A stretch of 64,000 nucleotides of DNA from Candidatus Woesearchaeota archaeon (GCA_945861715.1 CAMAVK010000002.1:136440-200439); one strand, 5' to 3'; positions 1 to 9,700 are shown, numbered from the stretch's first letter. Notes: generated from the letters alone by a model not told the origin. Translations and numbers: made by a program.

Positions 1-1
1 A

Positions 2-184
2 TTATCTCGTTATGAAGATGCGTTTAAATCTGCTCTTAGTGCTGCTAAAGTAGAGGTATACATCCCTGGTGTTCAATCTCTTGAGGTATTACTTGTTGTT
101 GATAATACTCAAAGAACACCGGGACAGGCATCAGGTGCCGCTCCTAAGGTTGCTCGAGGGCGAGAGTTGTCCGATAAATTTTAA
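2..184 (+). CDS. C-terminal fragment of a protein truncated by the window edge
   Basis: Open frame from base 2 (LSRYEDAFKSALSAAKVEVYIPGVQSLEVLLVVDNTQRTP...RELSDKF) ending at TAA 182-184. Confidence 0.6.
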   Translation, partial: LSRYEDAFKSALSAAKVEVYIPGVQSLEVLLVVDNTQRTPGQASGAAPKVARGRELSDKF

Positions 185-246
185 TTTTTTTTTTTTGATT
201 ATGTTTTTTTCTGGTGTGGATGTGTTAATTATCGGTATTACACTAT

Positions 247-1827
247 ATGGCTACGTTTCCACAAGAATTACATGATTTAGTTGCGCTTCACTTAAATCGA
301 GATCGCGCCGTAGATCCTTCTTTTTATTTGCGTGCAAAGGGTGATACCTTAGTTCGACATTTATATCAAAAAATGGAAGGGGTAGGTTATGGATTTCAAG
401 ATAATTTGATCACTGGACAGTATGCATTATATGCACCTGAAATGAGGGCGTTGAATGTAAGTGGTTATAATTGTACCACTGTTGTTCCTACCATGTATGT
501 TTATGCGCAGCAACTGGGGCTTAATCCGCAAATAGTGCAGTTTTTCAATTTTAAAGATTTACGTTCCTATGATGACCCAGAGAGGGAAGATTTGAGTTCG
601 TCACATTTTTCTCTTATTTTGTCTAAGGATACTAAACGTTATTTATTTGATCCTTTTTATCATGTTGCTGCTCCTATTCTTGAAGAGAGTTCTCATTCGT
701 TCAGGTTAGGCAAGACAAACTCTACCTCTAAGGTACTGCGGACATTTGAAGAAAAGGTTGAGTATAGTGAAGATGACTTTGCGTCGATGATGTTTCGTTT
801 TAAAGAGGAGGGGACATCTTTAGATATGCTAATTTGTGGTCAACGATTGTTTAGGAAATGGGAAGTTCATGCGTCTCCTGTATCGGGGATGGTATATTTC
901 AAGGAACCAAATGAAGTTTGCTTTCGCTTTGAGATACCACAGATGGGTATACGGTCAAAAGTTGTTATGATGCGCCAGATTTATGATCTTGAAAAATCTG
1001 CTTGGAATACTTCTGTTGAGTTGTATCTTGCAAGAGATTGTAATTGGGATTCCATGGTTGATCCTATTTTAGTAGGGGCGTTTACTCCAAAGGAGATGAA
1101 GAATCTGCGTCGTTCTTTTTCTAAAATGGGTAAAGTAGAGCGTTTTCCACGTTATAGTCAGTCTTTTGAAGAACATCCAGATGTGGCTTCTTGTGTGTTG
1201 CGTGATGCAACTTTTAGTTTGTCTAAGCTAGGTAAAGATCAGCTAGAGTTATTGCTTCCTTTGCTTCGAATGAGATATGGATATGAAGAGTGTAATCCAT
1301 TAATGGAATACTTGTACCCACTTGAAAAGCGGGCATCATTTTATGTTGATGCCAAAGCGCGTGAGACGTCTATTTTGCGAGATGGGCTTGAGGTAGGCAG
1401 AAAAATGAATTTGCATGATGCGTCTTTGTTGTTACTTGATTCAACAGAACGTCGTAGATTGAGATCAAAGTTATTGCGACTTAAATCCGAGCAGGATATT
1501 GTATCTAAGGAAGTAGACTCATATGTATTGTACAAAGGTAAGAATTTGTTGTATCATCGCACGATGGATAAAGTATTATTTGCTCAGGAACATGCTCAAG
1601 ACGTGAACAATCTTGTTCTTGATGAGAAAAAACTTGCAATGGCTTATGGCGCAACAGTTGCTGATTTTATTCCGTACATTCATTCTTTGCGGGATTATTT
1701 GTCCTTTAGCGCATATAGAGAAATGTTTGAGAGAAAAATTATTACTCGGGCGTTAGTGGGTGGATTTAAAGGTTTACTTGAAAGCAAGGATGGTATTTCG
1801 GTTCTAGGAGGAACAATTTTTAAATAG
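247..1827 (+). CDS. Hypothetical protein with transglutaminase/papain-like features
   Basis: 526-aa ORF; Cys (GYNCTT), His (SSHFSLIL) and Asp (YLFDPFY) in transglutaminase-like order. Confidence 0.7.
   Translation: MATFPQELHDLVALHLNRDRAVDPSFYLRAKGDTLVRHLYQKMEGVGYGFQDNLITGQYALYAPEMRALNVSGYNCTTVVPTMYVYAQQLGLNPQIVQFFNFKDLRSYDDPEREDLSSSHFSLILSKDTKRYLFDPFYHVAAPILEESSHSFRLGKTNSTSKVLRTFEEKVEYSEDDFASMMFRFKEEGTSLDMLICGQRLFRKWEVHASPVSGMVYFKEPNEVCFRFEIPQMGIRSKVVMMRQIYDLEKSAWNTSVELYLARDCNWDSMVDPILVGAFTPKEMKNLRRSFSKMGKVERFPRYSQSFEEHPDVASCVLRDATFSLSKLGKDQLELLLPLLRMRYGYEECNPLMEYLYPLEKRASFYVDAKARETSILRDGLEVGRKMNLHDASLLLLDSTERRRLRSKLLRLKSEQDIVSKEVDSYVLYKGKNLLYHRTMDKVLFAQEHAQDVNNLVLDEKKLAMAYGATVADFIPYIHSLRDYLSFSAYREMFERKIITRALVGGFKGLLESKDGISVLGGTIFK
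1816..1826 (+). promoter_or_regulatory. TATA-like element upstream of the tRNA gene
   Basis: tttttaaatag about 25 bp before the tRNA 5' end. Confidence 0.45.
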
Positions 1828-1848
1828 GTCCCTTTTTGATAATTTAGT

Positions 1849-1979
1849 GCCCTCGTAGTCTAGCCTGGATAGAACATGAGCTTGCGGTATTTTCATGTAA
1901 ATAGCTTAGAACCGGAGTTCGAATCTATTGCGGCTTGCCGAAATGGCGAGAACGTGTAGTGATCTTCTCCGCGAGGGCG
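1849..1979 (+). tRNA. tRNA-Arg (anticodon GCG, tentative) with two introns: about 1888-1902 at 37/38 and about 1925-1966 in the T-loop
   Basis: Acceptor GCCCTCG (1849-1855)/CGAGGGC (1972-1978); anticodon stem TGAGC (1877-1881)/GCTTA (1904-1908); T-stem CGGAG (1913-1917)/CTCCG (1967-1971) with TTCGAAT loop; no encoded CCA; T-run follows. Confidence 0.8.
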
Positions 1980-1980
1980 C

Positions 1981-1991
1981 TTTTTTTTCTT
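1981..1991 (+). terminator. Oligo-T terminator after the tRNA
   Basis: ttttttttctt directly after the tRNA 3' end. Confidence 0.5.
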
Positions 1992-2006
1992 TCAGTTTAG
2001 GTTATT

Positions 2007-3044
2007 TTAGATGTTATATCTGTTTCTGGCAGAATTGATGACTTCACCAATTAGTTTTTCATATGTCCAACCTGCGGCATAGGCGGCACGAGGTAGTCTT
2101 GAATTATGAAGTGGGTCTTTTACAAATCCTGGTAGTGCGTTAATATCTAGCACATTTGGGATGTCATTTGCGTCAAGGCGGAAATCCATTCTTGCCCAGT
2201 CTCGGCAATCAAATGCGAGATATGTTTGTCGTGCTAGAGTACCTATATGGATTCTTAGATTTTCGGAAATTTTTGCAGGACAAACAAGTGGATCATGTCC
2301 GCCTGCTGGATTGTCATATTTCCACTTTACTTCTTTGGATTCGAAATGGTGAATCCCTTTTGGAAGATGGTCAAAGGTGATTTCTACAATTGGAAGAACG
2401 AATGGATTCTTGTAACCTATTAATCCAACTGTGAATTCTCGACCAGGCATGAATTCTTCAGCTATAGCAGGTTGATTATGTTGAGTTAGAACGCGATTTA
2501 CTACACGTATCAGATCTTGCTGGTTATCTACAAGACTATCGTTGTAGATTCCAATTGATGATCCTTCTAAGGTTGGTTTTACTATTATTGGGTATTTGAC
2601 AAGGTTGATCTTTTGGTTTGTGACATCAAGTACTTGCTCAATTGTAGTTGTGAAGATTTGTGAACGTGGTGTTGGTATGCCGTAGTTTTGAAGAATTTGT
2701 TTGGTTCTTGCTTTGTCAAGAGTGTTAATGCAAGTTCGGGGTGAAGCGGCCGTGTAGGGTATATGGAGTCTTTCGCAGATATCGGGTACTAAGGCTTCGC
2801 GGTTTATACCTTCCATTCCTTCGGCTACGTTGAAAATTAAATCAATTCTATCTCTTCTAGATTGTAGATACTGTTCGGTGGTATCTATATTTTTGACATC
2901 TATGATAGAAACGTTGTGGTTATTTGCTTTGATTGCGTCTGCTAAATCCATAATTGCTTCAGGTGAGTCATGTTCGGCGTATTTTTCTTCTTCTCCTGCG
3001 GAAATGTTTTGTGGTTTGATGCTACACGTTATTGCGATATTCAT
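2007..3044 (-). CDS. D-alanine-D-alanine ligase-like ATP-grasp protein
   Basis: 345 aa; YPIIVKPTLEGSSIGI, EEFMPGREFTVGLIG, ARMDFRLDANDIPNVLDINALPGF ATP-grasp motifs. Confidence 0.8.
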   Translation of the reverse strand: MNIAITCSIKPQNISAGEEEKYAEHDSPEAIMDLADAIKANNHNVSIIDVKNIDTTEQYLQSRRDRIDLIFNVAEGMEGINREALVPDICERLHIPYTAASPRTCINTLDKARTKQILQNYGIPTPRSQIFTTTIEQVLDVTNQKINLVKYPIIVKPTLEGSSIGIYNDSLVDNQQDLIRVVNRVLTQHNQPAIAEEFMPGREFTVGLIGYKNPFVLPIVEITFDHLPKGIHHFESKEVKWKYDNPAGGHDPLVCPAKISENLRIHIGTLARQTYLAFDCRDWARMDFRLDANDIPNVLDINALPGFVKDPLHNSRLPRAAYAAGWTYEKLIGEVINSARNRYNI

Positions 3045-3150
3045 AGAATTTTTTATTGGGCTGTTTTTTTAAACTTTTTGAATATTTTTGCTGATTATTT
3101 GTTGAATAGAAATTTCTGGAAAGAAATTTGTGGTTATGATTTTGGGAAGG

Positions 3151-3951
3151 TTATGGTTTTTTGATTTGAGCGCCACCAGAAGGTACAAATGGCATGATTT
3201 CGTCGATATCTCCACCTGCTAATTTTTGTTTTATTTTTTTGCAGGTATCACTTTTTTTCTCGTCGCCAGGGGTTAGGGTGATATAGTTTTTTGTTTTGAG
3301 TTCCATTGCAGTTTTTGGTGCTCCAATTATTATAGGTATTTGGTCATCTGTTGCTTGCAATAATCCGATGCAATATTCGAGTTTGATTCTGATATATTCT
3401 CGCTTTCCGTAAATCATGAAAGCCCCTTTGCTCATGTATTCTCCTGCTTTTGCTTCTTTTGTTACTTGGTCTGATTTTACATAGAATACTTCAGTTGAGG
3501 CGTGGCCTTGTTTCCATGCTTTTGAATATACTGCGACGGCTTGTGCTGTTTCTTGGATGGTTGCGTCTGTTGCCTTTATTCCGTTTTTGATTATGAAAAA
3601 GGGCGAACCTGAGGCGTCTGTGTGAAAAACGAGGTCATCGTTTTCAAGGTGTTTTTTGATGACTATCTCGTTGGATGTTGCATCACGTCCGCCGATACAC
3701 AGAAATCCTTCGGAGGACTCGAACCAATGAAATTTTTCAAACCATTCTTTTGGCCGGATTATTTTTGATGTTTTGATATGTTCTTCTTCTCGGAATTCTG
3801 CTTCTTGTGTTAGAAGGAGTTTTAGTTTTTTTTTAGCGTCTACAACGGTTTCAAGAGCTCCAATACGTTTCTTTTTTTGTTTTTTAGCTAGGTCGAAGTA
3901 TTTCCCGGCGTTTTCATCTACTGATTTTGTGAGGTCAAATTCGATTAGCAT
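3151..3951 (-). CDS. NFACT-R domain protein (Rqc2/NEMF C-terminal-like), lacking the NFACT-N half
   Basis: WFEKFHWFESSEGFLCIGGRDATSNEIVIKKHLENDDLVFHTDASGSPFFIIKNG is the NFACT-R signature; preceded by a short coiled coil. Confidence 0.85.
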   Translation of the reverse strand: MLIEFDLTKSVDENAGKYFDLAKKQKKKRIGALETVVDAKKKLKLLLTQEAEFREEEHIKTSKIIRPKEWFEKFHWFESSEGFLCIGGRDATSNEIVIKKHLENDDLVFHTDASGSPFFIIKNGIKATDATIQETAQAVAVYSKAWKQGHASTEVFYVKSDQVTKEAKAGEYMSKGAFMIYGKREYIRIKLEYCIGLLQATDDQIPIIIGAPKTAMELKTKNYITLTPGDEKKSDTCKKIKQKLAGGDIDEIMPFVPSGGAQIKKP

Positions 3952-4075
3952 GATTGTATGGTTGGCGGGAGAGGTATTTATAAGTTACTTCTATTCCTTA
4001 CGTTTAGTTGTTTTTTGGTTCATTTTCGTTTTCACTTCTCACAATATTTATATACCTACTTTCTCTAGTTATTGT

Positions 4076-4690
4076 ATGCCTTCATTTGAAATAAAAAGGG
4101 ATGTTGATATAGAAGCGGCAGCTATTAAGCTCAAATACAAGGATGTTTTAGATTTTGGTGAGTTTTATACCGCGATTTATTATTGGATGATGCAGCATGG
4201 ATGGCGTGATGAGGATACTGGTGATGAGTTTTGGGAGCCTTATTATGGTGAAAAAGTAAGTCAATCTGGTTCTAAAGAAATATGGTCCCGGTGGCGTGTG
4301 TTTCGCAACGCGGATGATGGTCAGTTTTTTAAGTTTTATTTGGATATGGATATTCATTGTATTGGTTTGTCTCCTATTGAGATTGTGAAAGATGGACGAA
4401 AAATAAAAGCGATGAAGGGTGAAGTGGAGATATCTATTCGAGGTTACGTTCATCAAAAATTTGTTGGTGAGTTTGCAAAGAATGATATTTTAAAACATTT
4501 TTCTTCGTTGTTTACAAAGAAAATTTACAAAGCAACTATTGATGCTCGTACAAAACAAATGTATCATGAAGTGTATGAATTTCAACATTTCTTGAAACAA
4601 TGGTTGAAATTGAAGCGATCAAGTCCGTATGGCGAGACGCGTCAGTTCCATCCTACATATGCGTATCCTTCATTTGGTAAGGATGAATAA
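4076..4690 (+). CDS. Hypothetical protein, paralogous to the product at 32930-33454
   Basis: ORF starting at MPSFEIKRD (ATG 4076), TATA-like tatttatatac upstream; similar blocks to the second copy. Confidence 0.7.
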   Translation: MPSFEIKRDVDIEAAAIKLKYKDVLDFGEFYTAIYYWMMQHGWRDEDTGDEFWEPYYGEKVSQSGSKEIWSRWRVFRNADDGQFFKFYLDMDIHCIGLSPIEIVKDGRKIKAMKGEVEISIRGYVHQKFVGEFAKNDILKHFSSLFTKKIYKATIDARTKQMYHEVYEFQHFLKQWLKLKRSSPYGETRQFHPTYAYPSFGKDE

Positions 4691-4800
4691 AGTGTTTAAT
4701 TTTTCTTTAGATTTGATATTATTTTTTGATGTATTGATTTGACTTTGTTCGACGATGGTAATTAGACCTATTAAATGATAGATAGAAATGATTATTCTTG

Positions 4801-5226
4801 CTATTTTTTGTTGTATCTGAAAGAATGTACTTTTCGTTTTACTTTGTTTTTTGTCTCAGTAACTTTTGTGCGAAATTTGGCATTGGTGTCTTTAATTTTT
4901 CCCTTTAATTTTGTTTGTGTTTCTTTTACATGTACTCTCATATTATGTGATTTTGCATATGCAATGCCCGCTTGTTTTTGTACAGCATTTTTGTAGTATG
5001 TTGGTGAAGAAAATCTGCGCATTTTTTCAACGTATTCTTGCCCTGACCAATATGCTCCTAAAATTAAAATTGGCCAACTTACAAGGTATAATATTAAGGA
5101 GAGGTATCGGATGAATGTATCGTCCCAAAATGTTACCATTAATATTGTTGTTATTTTCCCCATTATGAGACTTAAAGTTACAAGAACAATTCCAATATAG
5201 AATCTCGCTGAATATTGAAGGGGCAT
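4801..5226 (-). CDS. Small membrane protein
   Basis: 141 aa with two hydrophobic segments and a basic tail. Confidence 0.6.
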   Translation of the reverse strand: MPLQYSARFYIGIVLVTLSLIMGKITTILMVTFWDDTFIRYLSLILYLVSWPILILGAYWSGQEYVEKMRRFSSPTYYKNAVQKQAGIAYAKSHNMRVHVKETQTKLKGKIKDTNAKFRTKVTETKNKVKRKVHSFRYNKK

Positions 5227-5301
5227 AGAGTATCTATGTTGAATCGAGTATTTAACTTCTTTGGAGAAATTTATTTAATATTCATTAATAGAAGTAACTG
5301 A

Positions 5302-5589
5302 TTACAATAGATCTTTGACAGAGATATTGCCTGTTGTAACTTTATCTGTTTTGGAACAATAAGGACATAGGTTTGTTCGAGATTTGAATTTATAATTGCA
5401 CCTTTCACAGTATAAATCGATTTTTTCGCCACTTCGATCGACGTGTTTTACAGTATTATTTTTATTTTTGTAGCAATTGAAACATTCATATTGTTTTTCA
5501 GTTCCGTTTGAGCCTACAAAGAGTGTTTGAGAACGTTCTACATTTCGTTGGCATCTGCAACAGGTAACCTGTGCTCGTAAGACTGGCAT
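5302..5589 (-). CDS. Zinc-ribbon protein
   Basis: MPVLRAQVTCCRCQRN...CFNCYKN...CERCNYKF...CPYCSK: four CxxC pairs; start chosen at 5589. Confidence 0.65.
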   Translation of the reverse strand: MPVLRAQVTCCRCQRNVERSQTLFVGSNGTEKQYECFNCYKNKNNTVKHVDRSGEKIDLYCERCNYKFKSRTNLCPYCSKTDKVTTGNISVKDLL

Positions 5590-5754
5590 GTGGTTTTTGA
5601 GTGACTTGAGATTTAAATAGATATCGCATATGCAATGGTTATTATGGGAGGGAGATGGTGAGAAGTGCAAATCATGGTTTATAGTGGGTTACTTTTGGGG
5701 TATAGATGCTTTTTGTTGGTAACATTAATATAGCAATTGTTGTGTTGGAGTGCT

Positions 5755-7029
5755 ATGGTACTTGGGACTGCTGCTCTATTTCGAGATATTTTGTCTAATA
5801 TTAAACCTACTACTATTCAAAAATCTGAATTTTCTCGCATTAGTACTCTTTTTATTTCAAAATTGCAAAAGCACGCTGGTGGGGATGCAACGGTCATCAT
5901 TGGTGGTTCTGGAGCTAAAGATACATGGCTTGCTATGAGTTATGATGCAGATATTTTTGTGGTGTTTAATAAGGACAAATACGCTGCTAAAACCAATGAG
6001 TTGTCTGAAATTGTTGAGAAATGGATGAAAAAGGCATTTTCTGGGTTTGATGTTGAGCGTATACACGGTAGTAGGGATTATTTTGCGGTGATGTTTGAAG
6101 GAATACGATTTGAAGTGGTTCCCATTATTGGGATTGCATCGGCTGCGGAAGCTCTTAACATTACTGATATTTCTCCGTTACATAGTATTTGGGTTGCTAA
6201 GAAAGGTAGAGATCTAACAGATGAGATTCGCCTTGCCAAACAATTTTGTCGCGCTCAAGGTGTGTATGGTGCGGAGTCACATATTCGGGGGTTTTCAGGT
6301 TATATCCTTGAGATTTTAGTTATTCATTATGGTGGGTTTGAGAAGTTTATTGCGGCTGCTGCGAAATGGAAAATGCCAGTTATATGTGATGTTGAAGGTT
6401 ATTATCCTAAAAAAACAGTTTTTTTTGAGTTGAATAAGTCGAAGTTACAGTCACCTTTAGTGGTGGTTGATCCTGTTGATAAATCACGAAATGCGTCGGC
6501 TGCGTTGTCAGATGAGAAGTTTTTCACGTTAATACAAGGGGCGAAGAAGTGGTTAAAAACACATGATAGTCATATGTTTGATCAGAATCCGGTTACAGTG
6601 GAATCTTTGAAAAAAGAACATAAAAAAGATGTATTACTCGCAATTGAAGTTGTGATGCTCTCAGGAAAGGATGATGTTGTTGGAGTGAAAATTCTTAAGG
6701 CTCAGGAGCATATGGAGAGAGCATTGAAACATTTTGATGTTCACGCAAAGGGTTGTGTTTTTGAAGGCAGAAAAGCGATTATTTGGTTTGTTCTTGGTGT
6801 TATGAAGTTGCCAGAGAGTTTTGAACAAGTTGGACCTCCTGTTGATAAAGTTAAATTTGCAAGTGATTTTAAAGATCAACATGCTGGTGCGTTTGAGAAA
6901 GGGGGGATATTATATGCGCGCGTTGACCATACAGTGCGTGATTTGAGTGATTTTATTTCGCGGGTTTTAGCTCATAAATACGTAGTTGAGCGAATTTCTA
7001 AGGTTGAAAAAGTGCATATTTTGAAGTGA
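5755..7029 (+). CDS. cca: CCA tRNA nucleotidyltransferase (archaeal class I)
   Basis: GGSGAKDTWLAMSYDADIFVVFN catalytic motif; FEVVPIIGI; GFSGYILEILVIHYGGF. Confidence 0.9.
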   Translation: MVLGTAALFRDILSNIKPTTIQKSEFSRISTLFISKLQKHAGGDATVIIGGSGAKDTWLAMSYDADIFVVFNKDKYAAKTNELSEIVEKWMKKAFSGFDVERIHGSRDYFAVMFEGIRFEVVPIIGIASAAEALNITDISPLHSIWVAKKGRDLTDEIRLAKQFCRAQGVYGAESHIRGFSGYILEILVIHYGGFEKFIAAAAKWKMPVICDVEGYYPKKTVFFELNKSKLQSPLVVVDPVDKSRNASAALSDEKFFTLIQGAKKWLKTHDSHMFDQNPVTVESLKKEHKKDVLLAIEVVMLSGKDDVVGVKILKAQEHMERALKHFDVHAKGCVFEGRKAIIWFVLGVMKLPESFEQVGPPVDKVKFASDFKDQHAGAFEKGGILYARVDHTVRDLSDFISRVLAHKYVVERISKVEKVHILK

Positions 7030-7253
7030 ATAGCTTGATTGGTTTATGTGAGTTATTGTGTACTTTTTCTATGAAAGTGTTTTTATTATTGTCCTTGTTG
7101 AAATAACGAAAAACCGTTCATTCGGGGTCGACCACGGACTTTATTTTTCAAATTTACCACTAAATCTACCTTTAAATTCACTTCTAAATTCACCTCAGTA
7201 TTATCCTTCTCAATACACAAATCTATTTAAACTAACATTCCCCCTTCATTATC

Positions 7254-7571
7254 ATGATACCTTACACCTTTTTTATGGATTTAGCCGGAAAAGACCGCAT
7301 CCTCACCGGTGGTTACCACGGCAAGAACAACCTCCATTTGGAAGCCAGAATAATGAGAGATGTATCTCCTAGTGAATTGGAAGTAGCAGTATCACTTGAT
7401 GAAGGAGACGTATTTAGTCATACCTATGATTCACGTACTCATTCTTTAGATATACTCTACAATAATGATCAACCAGACATTGCTCGGATTGCAGTATTAA
7501 CTATGGTGGATTTCAAAGTACCTAGTACGATTCAATCAATTAACATCTACGACAAAGACCAAACAAGATAG
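7254..7571 (+). CDS. Small hypothetical protein in a compositionally atypical segment
   Basis: 105-aa ORF with A/C-richer + strand codons than its neighbours. Confidence 0.55.
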   Translation: MIPYTFFMDLAGKDRILTGGYHGKNNLHLEARIMRDVSPSELEVAVSLDEGDVFSHTYDSRTHSLDILYNNDQPDIARIAVLTMVDFKVPSTIQSINIYDKDQTR

Positions 7572-7575
7572 TTTT

Positions 7576-7623
7576 ATTACTCGCTGGGTCTAATACTCCG
7601 TTGCTTGCAACGGAGCGAGTAAT
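7576..7623. repeat. Compound inverted repeat
   Basis: ATTACTCGC (7576-7584)/GCGAGTAAT (7615-7623) enclosing CTCCGTTGC-TT-GCAACGGAG (7596-7615). Confidence 0.8.
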
Positions 7624-7661
7624 TTATAAATGAACTTCGTCCGTGGTTTTAGACCAACAAA

Positions 7662-7709
7662 AGAAAGCTTTGCTTTCTGTGCAGACAGTGAAACGACCCT
7701 GTCTTGCAC
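7662..7709. repeat. Two further hairpins
   Basis: AGAAAGC-ttt-GCTTTCT (7662-7678); GTGCAGACAG (7679-7688)/CTGTCTTGCAC (7699-7709). Confidence 0.7.
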
Positions 7710-7725
7710 CATTTCTAATAAGTGA

Positions 7726-8235
7726 TTAGAAATATTTTGCGATGTTGCGTTTGAATCGTCTAAGGTTTATGGATTTGCTTATTACTCTTGTTACTCTCAC
7801 TCCTACTTTTACTTCTCTTGCTATTTTAGCTAGCTTTTCTGTTTTGGATGCGGCTTTACCTAGTTCAATTGATTCATGTACTACTCCTTGACCTAGGGTT
7901 ACTTGTTCTGCTGCGGTCACGGCGATGGCGGTTCTTCCTATTCCTTGGACCATTAAGCCAAAAGGTAACACTGCGAGGATATCAAGCCAATATTTTTTAA
8001 TAAAAAATTTGTTGTCATGTCCTTGTTCGTGTGCTCGTTTGTAGAGGAATAGGAGGTCTATAATAAAAATACTAATGACGATTATATCTGCGAATTTCAA
8101 CATTAATTTTATTTGTTCATCTTCGGGATGAACAAATACTTCTAGGATGATAATCACTAGAAGAATAGCTATGCAAAAAGGAATCAATTTACTGTTGTAT
8201 CGTTCTACTTTGTTCCAAAATTCACTGTTTAACAT
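7726..8235 (-). CDS. Ion-channel voltage-sensor-like membrane protein without a pore domain
   Basis: 169 aa; FADIIVISIFIIDLLFLYKRA...KKYWLDILAVLPFGL resembles S1-S3; no selectivity filter. Confidence 0.55.
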   Translation of the reverse strand: MLNSEFWNKVERYNSKLIPFCIAILLVIIILEVFVHPEDEQIKLMLKFADIIVISIFIIDLLFLYKRAHEQGHDNKFFIKKYWLDILAVLPFGLMVQGIGRTAIAVTAAEQVTLGQGVVHESIELGKAASKTEKLAKIAREVKVGVRVTRVISKSINLRRFKRNIAKYF

Positions 8236-8342
8236 GATATGTGATGAATTTTTTAGGTTTTTAAGGATTGTGCTTGGTGGGGGCGGACTTTTTTGTTTAT
8301 TTGAGAGGAATCTTTTTATGTGGAATCATTTCAGGGTATGAT

Positions 8343-8648
8343 ATGGATACCTTTGAAGATTCTTCTGAAGTGCATATTTTTGTTTGTACAAATGACCGGT
8401 CTGGTATAGCTGGAAATACTAAGCCTTGTTGTGCTTCGCTTGTTGGTGAGAGTGGAGTTAAGGTTTTGAAAGAGTGGGTGCGAGAACGTGGGCTTGGGGG
8501 AAGAGTAATTGTGACAAAAACCGGTTGTTTAGGATATTGTAATGAGATTGGTGCAGTTGCTTGTGTGTATCCTAAAGGATATTTTGTTCGAGGGTTACAA
8601 TCAGTGGATGATGTGAAAAAAGTGATATTGTCTGAGATTAAGAAATAA
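8343..8648 (+). CDS. (2Fe-2S) thioredoxin-like ferredoxin
   Basis: HIFVCTNDR...CC...TGCLGYCNEIGAVACVYP four-Cys pattern. Confidence 0.8.
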   Translation: MDTFEDSSEVHIFVCTNDRSGIAGNTKPCCASLVGESGVKVLKEWVRERGLGGRVIVTKTGCLGYCNEIGAVACVYPKGYFVRGLQSVDDVKKVILSEIKK

Positions 8649-8691
8649 TTTTTGTTTGTTTCTGATATTCATTAATTTTATTGGGTGCTGT

Positions 8692-9243
8692 TTAGCAAGG
8701 AGGAATTTTTTCTATTATAATTGCTTTTTCCGTGCAAATTTGTTCTTCATCGTACATGTTCACTTTTGGTATTATTTTTACTTGTTTTATTTGGCCTGCG
8801 ATTGCTGGGTTATAAGGTACATTTCCTACGTACATGCCTGCTTTTGGAATGATGGCATCGTTTAGTTCACTTGTTTGAGCTTTTTTAGCTCCTAGGGTGT
8901 TTACTAAGAGACCTTCAACTTTGATATTTTTTCCGTTTTCTAATGTGAAGTCGATTGTTTTGGTTGCAGTGTTTAGACAGAGTTGATCTTTACCACTTAG
9001 TTGGGTGATTTTTAGATTGATGTCAATAGCACATTCGGCTTGGTCTTCTACTTGTGCGCTCCCAAGTTTCATTACGACAGATCCTGCAGCAACGCCAAGA
9101 GATACAAGCAGAGCGAATCCCATTATTATTGTAATTGCCTTTCTGTTTAACTGGAATTGTCCGAGGTTCTTTTTAGAGGGAATTGACTTTTCTTTGCGCT
9201 TTGTTCGTGATGAAGTGATATGTTTTTTATTACTCATCGTCAT
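8692..9243 (-). CDS. Hypothetical membrane-anchored protein
   Basis: 183 aa, single N-terminal TM helix. Confidence 0.6.
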   Translation of the reverse strand: MTMSNKKHITSSRTKRKEKSIPSKKNLGQFQLNRKAITIIMGFALLVSLGVAAGSVVMKLGSAQVEDQAECAIDINLKITQLSGKDQLCLNTATKTIDFTLENGKNIKVEGLLVNTLGAKKAQTSELNDAIIPKAGMYVGNVPYNPAIAGQIKQVKIIPKVNMYDEEQICTEKAIIIEKIPPC

Positions 9244-9700
9244 CCTCCGACTTTGCTGCTTGTTGTTTTAACCAATGTGGTTGTCCCTTGTATAATGTAT
9301 GGGAAATTCTACTTAAGGGGATAAATAACTCGTGATTTTGTTCTCCTTCTATTACAAGGAATCCCTTTTCTATTCTTTTTACTTTGATTGCATGAATGGG
9401 GATTTTTTTATGTGCAATTTTGTCATCATAAATAATGTGAAATTCGTGTTTTTCAGGGTGTGTATGTATCTCTTTTAGGACGTTGGTTGTCATTTCTTCA
9501 ATAGTTTCAAAGGTTGCGCTTAGTTTGTAGATATAACCTGAACATGCTAACATCACAAGACCAATAACTAAACTAACGTACCAATAGTCTATGATGGGTA
9601 GTCCTCCTATGCCCCCATATACTCCGTCAAAAAAGAGAACAATTGCAATAAAACCCACCATGGAGTATCCAATTTTTTTGAGGTCTGCTGTGTCTACCAT
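9230..9700 (-). CDS. Hypothetical membrane protein (paralogue of next gene)
   Basis: 156 aa, two TM helices then a beta-rich domain ending EGEQNHELFIPLSRI. Confidence 0.65.
   Translation of the reverse strand: MVDTADLKKIGYSMVGFIAIVLFFDGVYGGIGGLPIIDYWYVSLVIGLVMLACSGYIYKLSATFETIEEMTTNVLKEIHTHPEKHEFHIIYDDKIAHKKIPIHAIKVKRIEKGFLVIEGEQNHELFIPLSRISHTLYKGQPHWLKQQAAKSEDDDE

Noticed and set aside
3773-4075. N-terminal extension of the 4076-4690 protein
   Set aside because: It is antisense to the NFACT-R gene and a TATA-like box sits before the internal ATG at 4076
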